Shown: positions 1 to 7,168 of the stretch, piece by piece
Layout of the letters: each line of letters opens with the position of its first letter
Numbering within the stretch: the stretch's first letter is position 1
DNA from: CAIXQW01 sp046049675
Lineage (GTDB): Bacteria; Bacteroidota; Bacteroidia; Chitinophagales; Chitinophagaceae
Direction of reading: 5' to 3'
DNA length: 11,279 nt
Assembly (NCBI GenBank): GCA_046049675.1
Contig: JBJORA010000015.1
Coordinates: 1-11,279 of the forward strand
Notes under the pieces: model-generated
The model's input: only the letters and a program-made list of their open reading frames with translations
Database searches by the model: none
Told to the model about the DNA's origin: nothing
Translations under genes and position numbers: made by a program

Positions 1-1133
1 TCTTAGTAGAAATATGTTACGAGTCACCTGGTGCTGTCAACTTTGTAGCCGACGATATATTAATGACTGCAAATGTTTATCCTGCACCACTTACACCAAT
101 GTACTACGAGTATAGTTGGGCTGGTGATCCAGGTTGTAACTTACCAAGCAGCAATAGCTTTGGTCAGCCTTACGACTATCGTCCAAAGACACGCTTTACA
201 GCTACGCAGTTAAATACAAAGCCATTTGAGTATATCTGGAAACCAAGCTTAGGCACCTTTGACTCAACAATACAAAACACCTTAGCTTTTGTGCCAGCAA
301 CAACAATGTATACAGTGGCATTAATCAACAACAATGGTTGCAAGCGTTACGATAGTGTATTAGTTCGTATTGTAGAGCACGATGTACGTGTAAGTCCAGA
401 AGATACTGCGATTTGCGATGGCGATAACTTCTTTGGCTTTGTATATGGTTCAGGCGATGGTGTAACACCAACTTATCAGTGGACACCAACAACAGGTTTA
501 GATTGCCCTACATGTACAGAGGTATTTATTAATCCTCCTGGTCCAATACAATATAGTATTGTACGTACGGATGAGTTTGGTTGTAAGGATACAGCATATA
601 TGGATGTAGCAGTTCGTCCAAATCCTAATGTGATTATTACGAATGGCGATAGCATAACAGTACCATACAATACTGAGGTGAACCTAATAGCAACAGGTAG
701 CTTAACTTATAGTTGGACACCAGCATGGGCTATGAGTAATCCTAATATTGCGAATCCAATTATCCAACCAAAAGAAAGTGCGTTGTACTATGTATATGGT
801 TTGGATAGTGTAAGCTGTGTTGGTATGGATAGTATTTGGGTAGAAGTAGACAAGAGCAATCCTACGGTTATGCCAAACTCATTCACACCAAATGCAGACG
901 GTGTCAACGATGTGTTCCGTCCATGGAATAAGAAGTTTGAAAACTACCAAGACTTCCGCGTATTTAATCGTTGGGGTCAAGAGGTTTACAGTGCCAAAGG
1001 CATAGACAATGGTTGGGATGGTACTTACCAAGGTAAAGATTGCGAAATGGATACTTACTACTACAGCATCCGCCTTGCATACCCTGATGGCAATGTGAAA
1101 ACATTCAAGGGTGAGGTAATTTTAATACGATAG
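1..1133 (+). CDS. Gliding motility-associated / T9SS type B surface protein, 5'-truncated by window edge
   Basis: The reading frame is open from the left edge (first full codon at position 3), so the ATG at 63 is internal and this is the C-terminal 376 residues of a larger protein. The visible part has three Ig/PKD-like modules, each with a Y-x-W-x-P strand and an NNNGC, DEFGC or DSVSC turn, at about 220-390, 470-640 and 700-850. The last 90 residues (about 861-1130) match the gliding motility-associated C-terminal domain (CHU_C, T9SS type B sorting signal): an SFTPNADGVNDVF start, then FRVFNRWGQEVYSA, GWDGTYQGK and a final FKGEVILIR. Proteins with this tail cross the outer membrane through T9SS and stay at the cell surface, as adhesins or gliding proteins. 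The domain call is secure. The ligand or substrate cannot be told because the N-terminus is missing. A strong terminator follows at once. Confidence 0.93.
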   Translation, partial: LVEICYESPGAVNFVADDILMTANVYPAPLTPMYYEYSWAGDPGCNLPSSNSFGQPYDYRPKTRFTATQLNTKPFEYIWKPSLGTFDSTIQNTLAFVPATTMYTVALINNNGCKRYDSVLVRIVEHDVRVSPEDTAICDGDNFFGFVYGSGDGVTPTYQWTPTTGLDCPTCTEVFINPPGPIQYSIVRTDEFGCKDTAYMDVAVRPNPNVIITNGDSITVPYNTEVNLIATGSLTYSWTPAWAMSNPNIANPIIQPKESALYYVYGLDSVSCVGMDSIWVEVDKSNPTVMPNSFTPNADGVNDVFRPWNKKFENYQDFRVFNRWGQEVYSAKGIDNGWDGTYQGKDCEMDTYYYSIRLAYPDGNVKTFKGEVILIR

Positions 1134-1148
1134 AATTATTTTAATCAC

Positions 1149-1182
1149 AAGGAGGCAGTAGAAATACTGCCTCTTTTCTTTT
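1149..1182 (+). terminator. Rho-independent terminator of the type B surface protein gene
   Basis: A perfect 9-bp stem, GAGGCAGTA / TACTGCCTC with a GAAA loop (1152-1173), extends by G-T and two A-T pairs and is followed by TTTTCTTTT. It lies 16 bp after the stop codon. Confidence 0.92.
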
Positions 1183-1302
1183 ACAAAAGTATTTCTTAAT
1201 GCACTTTAGCCTTCAAATTGGCACTTTCATGTAAATTTACACGTACAACTTATAACCTCGAGCAGTATTAGGTATTTTTAAACAAGCTAAAATCTTTACA
1301 CA

Positions 1303-4035
1303 ATGAACAAAAGAATTTACAGCGTATTGACCTTGCTAACAGCGGCAGTACTTTACTTTTCACTTAGTAGCAGCAGTGGAGGCTACCCCAACGGCAGCGG
1401 CGGCTGCTCATGTCATGGTGCCGCTAACAGTGCTACTACGGTTAGCGTTTCGGGCTTTCCAAGCACCTACAATGCTGGTCAAACATATACCTTAACGCTT
1501 ACGGTAAGCAACAGTACTAAAGTAGAAGCTGGCTTTTCTCTTTTAGTAAGTGGAGGTACATTAGGTAGTGCGCCTGTTGGTACTGCACTAAACGGCACTA
1601 CAGAAATTAACCACTCAACGCCACAAACAATGGTAAGTGGTACTGCTAGCTGGACATTTACTTGGACAGCACCTACCAGCGGCTCTGTGACCTTAAGTGT
1701 TGCAGGAAATGCAGTAAATAATAATAATGGCACAGGCGGCGATCAGTGGAGCACAGCTTCACTTACGTCAACACTTGGTAGTAGCCCCTTATCACTAACG
1801 GCAAGCGCAACACCAATACTTTGTAATGGTGGTATAAGCACAATAGTTTTGCAAGGCGCAGGTGGAACGCCACCATATACGTATTCTAACGGTGGTCCTT
1901 TTACTAGCAACACTACGTATACGGTTACTGCTGGTACCTATACTTTTACTGTAAAAGATGCAACTAATGCATCGGCTACTACTGTTATATCACTTACTCA
2001 ACCTCCAGCACTAAGCATTACTCCTAATACTAGTACAACACATGTTAATTGCTTTGGCGGCAGCAATGGTTCTGCAAGCATTGTGGGCTCCGGCGGTACA
2101 CCTAGCTATCAGTATAAACTTAATACTGGTGCTTGGCAAGCGTCCTCCACATTTAATACACTTACGGCAGGTACATACACTATTCAAATTAGAGATGCCA
2201 ACTTATGTACCGCTAGCACCGTAGTTTCGATTACTCAACCGGCGGCACCAGTAGTAGCAAGTATACAATCGTCTATAAACACAACTTGTGGTGCGTGCAA
2301 CGCATCAGCAACTGCAACTGCAACTGGAGGCACAGCAGGCTACACATACAGTTGGTCTGGAGGCGGTGGCACATCTGCCACTGCAGGTAATTTGTGTGCT
2401 GGTACGTATACATGTACAGTTACAGATACAAAGGGTTGCACGGCAACAACAACTATTACTTTTACGCAAGCGCCGGTTTTGCTAGCAACAGCAACTGGTA
2501 CCAATGCTAGTTGCAATAATAACAATGGCACCGCAACAGTTACAGCAACTGGTGGTACTGGTCCATATGCTTATATGTGGATGCCAGGCATGCAAACTAG
2601 TTCTACGATAAGCGGCCTTGCCGCAGGAACTTATACGGTGACCGTAACTGATGCTAATGCTTGTACAAAAACTTCTACGGTTGTTGTTGCACAAAGTTTA
2701 GTTAGTGCCTCTGCTACTGTGTCATCGAATGTGTTATGTAATGGTGGTAACACAGGTGTATATGTTGTAACAGCATCTGGCGGTTCTGGTCCATATACTT
2801 ATTCAAATAATACAGGTCCTACATATGGCAATCTTAGCGCTGGTACATATACTACAACAGTTACAGATGCTTCTGGCTGCACAAGCACAGTGACAGTTAC
2901 AATAACTCAACCAAGCAGTGGTATTTCACTTAATGTTGGTAATATTATTGGCACAAGTTGCGGCCAGAATAATGGTTCTGCTTCAGTGATAGCAAGTGGG
3001 GGCACTGCAGGCTATACATATTTATGGACACCAGGCAATATCACTACGTCTACTGCTAATAACTTGGCTGCAGGTACATATACAATTGCTGTGACAGACG
3101 CGAACGGCTGTACAGCGTCTAGCACAGTTTCAATTTCTGGCGGCGGTGCTGGTCTTGTTGCTACAGTTAGCAATGTTACGCATGTGTCATGTTTTGGCGG
3201 AAGCAATGGTAGCTATTTGGTTGCAACTACTGGCGGAACTGCGCCGTATTCGTATAGTGGCAGTGGCCAAAATCCTACAACTTTACAAGCCGGCATTTAC
3301 TCTTCTACAGTAACAGATGCTAATGGTTGTACTACAGTAGCAGTAGTTACAATTACACAGCCAACAGTATTGCTAGTGCCATTTGCTTCTGGCAGCAACG
3401 TTTGCAACCAAAATGATACAGGGAGCCTTACTGCTAGTGCAATGGGAGGAACACCGCCCTATACATATACTTACAATGGCAGTTCTGTGAATAGCAATTT
3501 ACCAGTTGGAATTTATACGATTGTTGCAATAGACGATAATGGTTGCACTGCTTCAACCACTGCGGTTATACAAGTTGTTGGCAATCCGCCTAATGCTGCA
3601 TTTAGTGTTGCTGGGCCATTGCTGACTGCGCAACAAGTATCTGCAACACTATACCAGTGGTTTAAGTGCAACCCTAATCTTACACTAATACCTGGTGCAA
3701 ATGCAAGTACTTACACAGCACTTGTAAGTGGCGACTATGGTTTAATTGTGGGACAAGGCAATTGCTTAGATACCAGTGCTTGCCAACTAGTAAACTTAAA
3801 TTCGCTAATACAATTACAGGATTTAGGCGTGCAAATCACAAACGCTGATAATAAGATTTCCATAGTTAATACAAGTACAAGTACGCACAATTATACTGTT
3901 GTAACTTCACAAGGTGCTATTGTAGCGCAAGGAAGTGCTAAGCAAGGTGTTTCAACTATTAATACAAGTGCACTTTCAAAAGGTATTTACTACGTACGCA
4001 TTGCTAATATTGCGCACAAGATATTTATTGAGTAA
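1303..4035 (+). CDS. Secreted SprB-repeat protein with N-terminal CSCH domain and T9SS type A sorting tail
   Basis: A 910-residue secreted repeat protein. Residues 1-24 form a signal peptide (MNKRIYSVLTLLTAAVLYFS). Residues 26-155 hold a G-rich CSCHG motif (35-39) and then a beta-sandwich of the reelin-like 'choice-of-anchor V' type (NAGQTYTLTLTVSN, then ASWTFTWTAP). Residues 163-759 are eight SprB-type repeats of about 75 residues, each with the pattern C-x-G-G-x-x-G, GGTxPYTY, L-x-AGTYT, VTDANGCT and T-x-TITQP. Residues 760-836 look like an Ig-like module (YQWFKCNPNL, then GDYGLIV). Residues 838-910 are a Por/type A T9SS sorting tail ending ALSKGIYYVRIANIAHKIFIE. It should be exported by Sec, then T9SS, and anchored on the surface. 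SprB repeats are named after the gliding adhesin of Flavobacterium; adhesion is inferred here, not shown. The ATG at 1303 fits the signal peptide. Flanking terminators suggest a single-gene transcript. Confidence 0.92.
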   Translation: MNKRIYSVLTLLTAAVLYFSLSSSSGGYPNGSGGCSCHGAANSATTVSVSGFPSTYNAGQTYTLTLTVSNSTKVEAGFSLLVSGGTLGSAPVGTALNGTTEINHSTPQTMVSGTASWTFTWTAPTSGSVTLSVAGNAVNNNNGTGGDQWSTASLTSTLGSSPLSLTASATPILCNGGISTIVLQGAGGTPPYTYSNGGPFTSNTTYTVTAGTYTFTVKDATNASATTVISLTQPPALSITPNTSTTHVNCFGGSNGSASIVGSGGTPSYQYKLNTGAWQASSTFNTLTAGTYTIQIRDANLCTASTVVSITQPAAPVVASIQSSINTTCGACNASATATATGGTAGYTYSWSGGGGTSATAGNLCAGTYTCTVTDTKGCTATTTITFTQAPVLLATATGTNASCNNNNGTATVTATGGTGPYAYMWMPGMQTSSTISGLAAGTYTVTVTDANACTKTSTVVVAQSLVSASATVSSNVLCNGGNTGVYVVTASGGSGPYTYSNNTGPTYGNLSAGTYTTTVTDASGCTSTVTVTITQPSSGISLNVGNIIGTSCGQNNGSASVIASGGTAGYTYLWTPGNITTSTANNLAAGTYTIAVTDANGCTASSTVSISGGGAGLVATVSNVTHVSCFGGSNGSYLVATTGGTAPYSYSGSGQNPTTLQAGIYSSTVTDANGCTTVAVVTITQPTVLLVPFASGSNVCNQNDTGSLTASAMGGTPPYTYTYNGSSVNSNLPVGIYTIVAIDDNGCTASTTAVIQVVGNPPNAAFSVAGPLLTAQQVSATLYQWFKCNPNLTLIPGANASTYTALVSGDYGLIVGQGNCLDTSACQLVNLNSLIQLQDLGVQITNADNKISIVNTSTSTHNYTVVTSQGAIVAQGSAKQGVSTINTSALSKGIYYVRIANIAHKIFIE
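1789..3579 (+). repeat. Eight tandem SprB-like protein repeats (coding)
   Basis: Units begin near nucleotides 1789, 2012, 2251, 2476, 2698, 2920, 3148 and 3370. Each is about 220-240 bp and encodes one SprB-type module. They share residue motifs (GGT.PYTY, AGTYT, DANGCT, TQP) but have diverged at DNA level, so recent unit duplication is not evident. Confidence 0.85.
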
Positions 4036-4073
4036 GGTGTAAAAGAGGCGCAAGTAATTTACACCTACTGCGC
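4036..4073. repeat. Two overlapping, mutually exclusive inverted repeats
   Basis: GGTGTAAA (4036-4043) can pair with TTTACACC (4058-4065). GCGCAAGTA (4048-4056) can pair with TACTGCGC (4066-4073) with one bulged A. The two stems are interleaved, so only one can form at a time. They lie directly after the stop codon, before the real terminator. Function unknown. Confidence 0.5.
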
Positions 4074-4091
4074 TTTACAAATAATTTAGAG

Positions 4092-4123
4092 CAGCGCTAA
4101 TTGATTAGCGCTGTTTCTATTTT
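4092..4123 (+). terminator. Terminator between convergent genes
   Basis: A 10-bp perfect arm pair, CAGCGCTAAT (4092-4101) and ATTAGCGCTG (4104-4113), is followed by TTTCTATTTT. It ends transcription of the SprB-repeat gene. The T-rich tail overlaps the last codons of the opposing glycosyltransferase gene. On the minus strand the stem is followed only by a mixed A/T stretch, so it may be a weaker terminator for that gene. Confidence 0.85.
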
Positions 4124-5175
4124 AAAGAAGGCAGCTGCCAATTGAGTTGGGTAAACTTCTTTTTGCCAGCTAAAAAGTAATGCACAATGAGAGGCTTGCG
4201 ATAGACAACATTGCTGCTGCGCATAATATTATTTGTAGCGCTTTGAAATTGCTTGCGCTTAGCCCACCAGTTGCCAAATGTTTTGTAGAAATTGCCGTGC
4301 GCTTTTAAGATGGCACGAACTTCTGTAAAGTCGCGTGCTATTATTGCCCTCAAGCCTGCAACACCGTCTAGTACAAGTCTGAAGGGCAGAAGCCACCACA
4401 GCCGTGATAGCGGTACATTTTTAGTGAGTAAAGCAAGGTTGTTTCTATAGTTGTAAAAAAGCTTTGCCGGACTACCATAACTAATCACGCTGCCGCCAAT
4501 ATGGTAAACCGTACTTATTCCACAGTAGGCTATTTTGTAGCCACGGTTCTGCATTCGCCAACACAAATCTATTTCTTCCATGTGGGCATATAGGTCTGTA
4601 TCTAAACCACCTACACTATGGTAAAGCTCGGCACGTACAAAGCAGCAACCGCCGCCAGCCCAAAAAATTTCAACTGTATCGTCGTATTGTCCAGTATCTT
4701 CTTCTAGTGTAAAGAACATGCGACCTCTGCAAAACATATAGCCCCACTTATCCATAAGTCCACCAGCTGCTCCTGCATACTCAAATTTCGTTTTGTCTTT
4801 GAAGTATTTAATTTTTGGTTGAACAGCTCCTACTTGGGGATTGCTTTGCATTAATTGATGCAATGGTTCAAACCAACCCGGTGTAATTTCAAAGTCGGCA
4901 CTTAATAGCACATAGTAGCTTGCACTAATTTGCTTTAGACCTTCGTAATAGCCATTCGCAAAACCGCGATTGATTTCTAAGCGAAGAATTTTTACTTGGG
5001 GAAAATGTTCACGCACATAGTCACTTGTGCCGTCAGTACTTGCATTATCTACGAGTACAACGTCATACTTACCTTGTGCTTCTTGCAGTAATTCTGGAAA
5101 GAAATCTTGGTGCAACTGCTTGCCATTATAGCTAAGTACCACTACAGCGGTATCATGCTGGCAAGTAATTTGCAT
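4117..5175 (-). CDS. Family 2 glycosyltransferase (rhamnosyltransferase-like)
   Basis: A 352-residue GT-A fold transferase that should move a sugar from a nucleotide-sugar onto a cell-surface glycan or lipid-linked acceptor at the inner membrane. Motifs: VVVLSYNG strand (11-18), VLVDNASTDGTSDYV nucleotide-binding loop (40-54), NRGFANGYYEG (69-79), LLSADFEITPGW (90-101, where D94 occupies the metal-binding DxD region, usually read NxD in this group), GGLD (189-192) and HMEEIDLCWR (198-207), which supplies the acidic catalytic-base region. YRNNLALLTKNVP (243-255) followed by a hydrophobic WWLLPFRLVLDGVAG stretch is typical of membrane-associated Bacteroidota GT2 enzymes. Length and start are normal. 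The donor and acceptor sugars cannot be read from sequence. The small membrane-protein gene 21 bp upstream is likely in the same transcript. Confidence 0.9.
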   Translation of the reverse strand: MQITCQHDTAVVVLSYNGKQLHQDFFPELLQEAQGKYDVVLVDNASTDGTSDYVREHFPQVKILRLEINRGFANGYYEGLKQISASYYVLLSADFEITPGWFEPLHQLMQSNPQVGAVQPKIKYFKDKTKFEYAGAAGGLMDKWGYMFCRGRMFFTLEEDTGQYDDTVEIFWAGGGCCFVRAELYHSVGGLDTDLYAHMEEIDLCWRMQNRGYKIAYCGISTVYHIGGSVISYGSPAKLFYNYRNNLALLTKNVPLSRLWWLLPFRLVLDGVAGLRAIIARDFTEVRAILKAHGNFYKTFGNWWAKRKQFQSATNNIMRSSNVVYRKPLIVHYFLAGKKKFTQLNWQLPSLK

Positions 5176-5196
5176 TTAATGGAGAAGGAGAATAAA

Positions 5197-5418
5197 CTAT
5201 TTGTACTTAGGATTGTATTGTGTACTTTCTGGTACAGCTACATCACTCGTACTTTTGTACTTAAATGTCCACAAGGCATAGCTACAGCCAGTTACAAATA
5301 CAAAAAATCCCAAGAAAAACAAGTGAAAAAGATATTTGCTTTTACTTGGTTTGCTATATTCAATATCGTTTCTGTTTTCAACTACGTTGCCACTGATTTC
5401 CGAAACTTGTGTTGCCAT
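5197..5418 (-). CDS. Small single-pass membrane protein, unknown function
   Basis: A 73-residue protein starting at ATG 5418 (MATQVSEISGNVVENRND). It has a polar N-terminus of about 28 residues, one membrane segment at about 29-52 (YLFHLFFLGFFVFVTGCSYALWTF), and a short Lys-rich polar C-terminus. A GTG 21 bp upstream would add MPQITIL, but it falls inside the TATCTTTG promoter box, so the ATG is preferred. The VTGC inside the membrane segment is not a lipobox, because too many polar residues precede it. The gene ends 21 bp before the glycosyltransferase start and has its own promoter box, so it is probably the first gene of a two-gene operon. I recognise no family. The opposite-strand frame here is less protein-like. 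Confidence 0.6.
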   Translation of the reverse strand: MATQVSEISGNVVENRNDIEYSKPSKSKYLFHLFFLGFFVFVTGCSYALWTFKYKSTSDVAVPESTQYNPKYK

Positions 5419-5438
5419 TAAAATAGTGATTTGAGGCA

Positions 5439-5446
5439 CAAAGATA
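5439..5446 (-). promoter_or_regulatory. Bacteroidota -7 promoter box for the small membrane protein / glycosyltransferase operon
   Basis: TATCTTTG on the minus strand is an exact match to the Bacteroidota -7 consensus TAnnTTTG. It would place the transcript start about 14 nt before the ATG at 5418. No clear -33 TTTG was found at the expected distance. Confidence 0.55.
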
Positions 5447-5501
5447 GCGCAGAATCAATCTGTAAGCAGCTAATTTTATTCAGATTGCATTGATATTTTG
5501 C

Positions 5502-5509
5502 TACATTTG
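5502..5509 (+). promoter_or_regulatory. Bacteroidota -7 promoter box for the histidine kinase gene
   Basis: TACATTTG matches TAnnTTTG exactly and lies 38 bp before the proposed TTG start. No good -33 TTTG is visible upstream. It shares its last five bases with the 12-bp direct repeat. Confidence 0.5.
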
Positions 5510-5547
5510 AGGCACACTTTTTATCATTTGTAGCACTAGAAAAGGCT

Positions 5548-6678
5548 TTGCGGATCGGAAAAATACTCAATTGGCGTCTATGGGTTGCTATTGCTGCCCT
5601 TGCAATTGTTGCTGCGAGCATCTTCTTTATTTATAAGTTAAGCGACCAGATTGCTATTGAAGAGGCCAAGCGTATTCAACATTACAGCCTGGCCATTGAG
5701 CATATGGCACGTTCACTTGGCACAGACGGTAGCGATATTAATTTGGCCAGTACCATTGCCAGCGACAATACTACCATACCTGTAATATTAGCTGATAGCG
5801 CAGGTAATATCGCCCAAAGTATGAATGTGGAGCTTGGTACACCAGATCAGCTGCAGGCAGAACTAAAGAAGTATGCGGCCATGCACAAGCCCATTATCGT
5901 AGACTTAGATCCGCGGCAGTATGTTTATTATGGCGAGAGCAATATATTAAAGCAACTGAGGTATTTCCCACTAGTGCTATTTGGCATTATTGCACTATTC
6001 TTCATTGTTGTATGGTACGCATACGCAAGTGCAAGCCGTGCTATACAAAACAAAGTATGGGTGGGCATGAGCAAAGAAACGGCACACCAACTCGGCACAC
6101 CGCTTATGAGTTTATTGGGTTGGGTAGAGTACCTAAAATCTACAGAGCAAGCTAATGTTGCTGACGAAATGCAAAAAGATGTAGACCGTTTACAATTAGT
6201 TGCTGATAGGTTTAGTAAAATTGGAAGTGTGCCGCAACTACAAGTAGAAGATGTAATTGCTCGAATACAAAACGTAGCCTCTTACATGCAAGTGCGGTCG
6301 CCAAAGCATGTTGCGATTAGTGTAGAGTACAGTGTAGATACTGCACCTATATTAATTAACGGGCCGCTGTTTGACTGGGTAATTGAAAACTTGATTCGCA
6401 ATGCGCTAGATGCACTTGAAGGTAAAGGCAGTATCAAGATTCATATTGATAATCGTCCTGTAGAGGTTGTGATACTAGTAAGCGACACAGGCAAGGGTAT
6501 GACCAAAGCCGTTGCCGAAAAAGTTTTTAAGCCAGGCTATAGCACAAAAGCACGAGGTTGGGGTTTAGGATTGAGTTTGGCTAAGCGTATCATTCGTACT
6601 TACCACCATGGTAGTATAGAAGTTGCTAGTTCTGCGGTAGGTGTTGGTACTACGTTTAGGATTGTGTTGAGGAGGTAG
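5548..6678 (+). CDS. Membrane sensor histidine kinase (orphan)
   Basis: A 376-residue two-component sensor kinase that autophosphorylates on histidine and should pass the phosphate to a response regulator. Membrane segment 1 is at about 10-30 (LWVAIAALAIVAASIFFIY), a periplasmic sensor region spans about 31-137, and membrane segment 2 covers 139-161. The H-box is KETAHQLGTPLMSLLGWVEYL with H180. The N-box is ENLIRNALDAL (N281, N285), G1 is SDTGKGM with D313, the F-box is KVFKPGYSTK, and G2 is GWGLGLSLAKRII (337-349). All catalytic motifs are intact. There is no in-frame ATG between the upstream stop at 5491 and the first membrane segment, so TTG at 5548 is the best start. No response regulator is adjacent, so the partner is elsewhere. 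The signal is unknown. Confidence 0.9.
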   Translation: MRIGKILNWRLWVAIAALAIVAASIFFIYKLSDQIAIEEAKRIQHYSLAIEHMARSLGTDGSDINLASTIASDNTTIPVILADSAGNIAQSMNVELGTPDQLQAELKKYAAMHKPIIVDLDPRQYVYYGESNILKQLRYFPLVLFGIIALFFIVVWYAYASASRAIQNKVWVGMSKETAHQLGTPLMSLLGWVEYLKSTEQANVADEMQKDVDRLQLVADRFSKIGSVPQLQVEDVIARIQNVASYMQVRSPKHVAISVEYSVDTAPILINGPLFDWVIENLIRNALDALEGKGSIKIHIDNRPVEVVILVSDTGKGMTKAVAEKVFKPGYSTKARGWGLGLSLAKRIIRTYHHGSIEVASSAVGVGTTFRIVLRR

Positions 6679-6711
6679 ATTAGTTCAATGAGGAGTCAGA
6701 GCAACAGTATG

Positions 6712-6735
6712 CTATCATTTCCTGGATAGTTTTTT
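6712..6735 (+). terminator. Weak candidate terminator after the histidine kinase gene
   Basis: CTATC (6712-6716) pairs with GATAG (6725-6729) across an 8-nt loop and is followed by six T. The stem is only 5 bp, so this is tentative. Confidence 0.3.
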
Positions 6736-7091
6736 AGCACTAGGATGCTTGGCATTAAAAACTACTGTATCAACATTGACAAAATAATAATCTACAGCAT
6801 TACTGTTAAAACAGATTTTATTTGAATCCTGTGCAAACTTGCCTTGCTATTAAAGCTAAAGCGCTATTTGGCAATTTGGAGGCAAGAGAATGATTGCCCT
6901 TAGTTATAAATTTAAATGACTGCCCGCTCAGCTATTAGCTACGCAAACCATCAACTTGCAAGTGCAGCTACGATATGTCCCTTACAATGCTTATTTGCAT
7001 GCAGGTACAACTTTGGGGGCAATCATTAATCATTGTAGCGTAAGCTAGCAGGCATTCAAAGTATAAAGCTACGCAGCGGCAAGCCAGCAAT
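6736..7091. other. Gene-free intergenic region
   Basis: No frame here gives a convincing protein, and I see no tRNA or other RNA fold. The heptamer AGCTACG occurs three times (6937-6943, 6966-6972, 7067-7073), which is too little to name an element. Confidence 0.5.
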
Positions 7092-7122
7092 AAAAAATGG
7101 GCTACTTTTTATAGTAGCCCAT
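7092..7122 (-). terminator. Terminator of the minus-strand helical-protein gene
   Basis: A perfect 10-bp stem, ATGGGCTACT (7097-7106) and AGTAGCCCAT (7113-7122), has a 6-nt loop. Read on the minus strand it is followed by a T run (A-run at 7092-7096). It lies 46 bp beyond the stop codon at 7169. Confidence 0.88.
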
Positions 7123-7168
7123 GTTGCCATTTTACTTTACTGTGTTTGTGCGCGTCGTTGCACTTGTG

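Larger units (their letters stand above)
5429..5516 (+). repeat. 12-bp direct repeat pair in a divergent promoter region
   Basis: ATTTGAGGCACA occurs at 5429-5440 and again at 5505-5516, 76 bp apart. The first copy overlaps the minus-strand -7 box and the second overlaps the plus-strand -7 box. This is a candidate operator for a factor controlling both transcripts. Confidence 0.55.

Noticed and set aside
35..39. Haem-binding CxxCH in the SprB-repeat protein (residues 35-39 of the product)
   Set aside because: The motif is CSCH, one residue too short for the standard c-type cytochrome site. Coordinates given are protein residues.
1212..1240. Sigma-54 promoter upstream of the SprB-repeat gene (TTGGCAC followed by ATG)
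   Set aside because: The GC element at the required 12-bp spacing is absent.
5107..5421. Plus-strand 104-codon frame over the small membrane protein
   Set aside because: It overlaps the glycosyltransferase start. Its composition is less protein-like, and the minus-strand frame has a matching promoter box and membrane segment.
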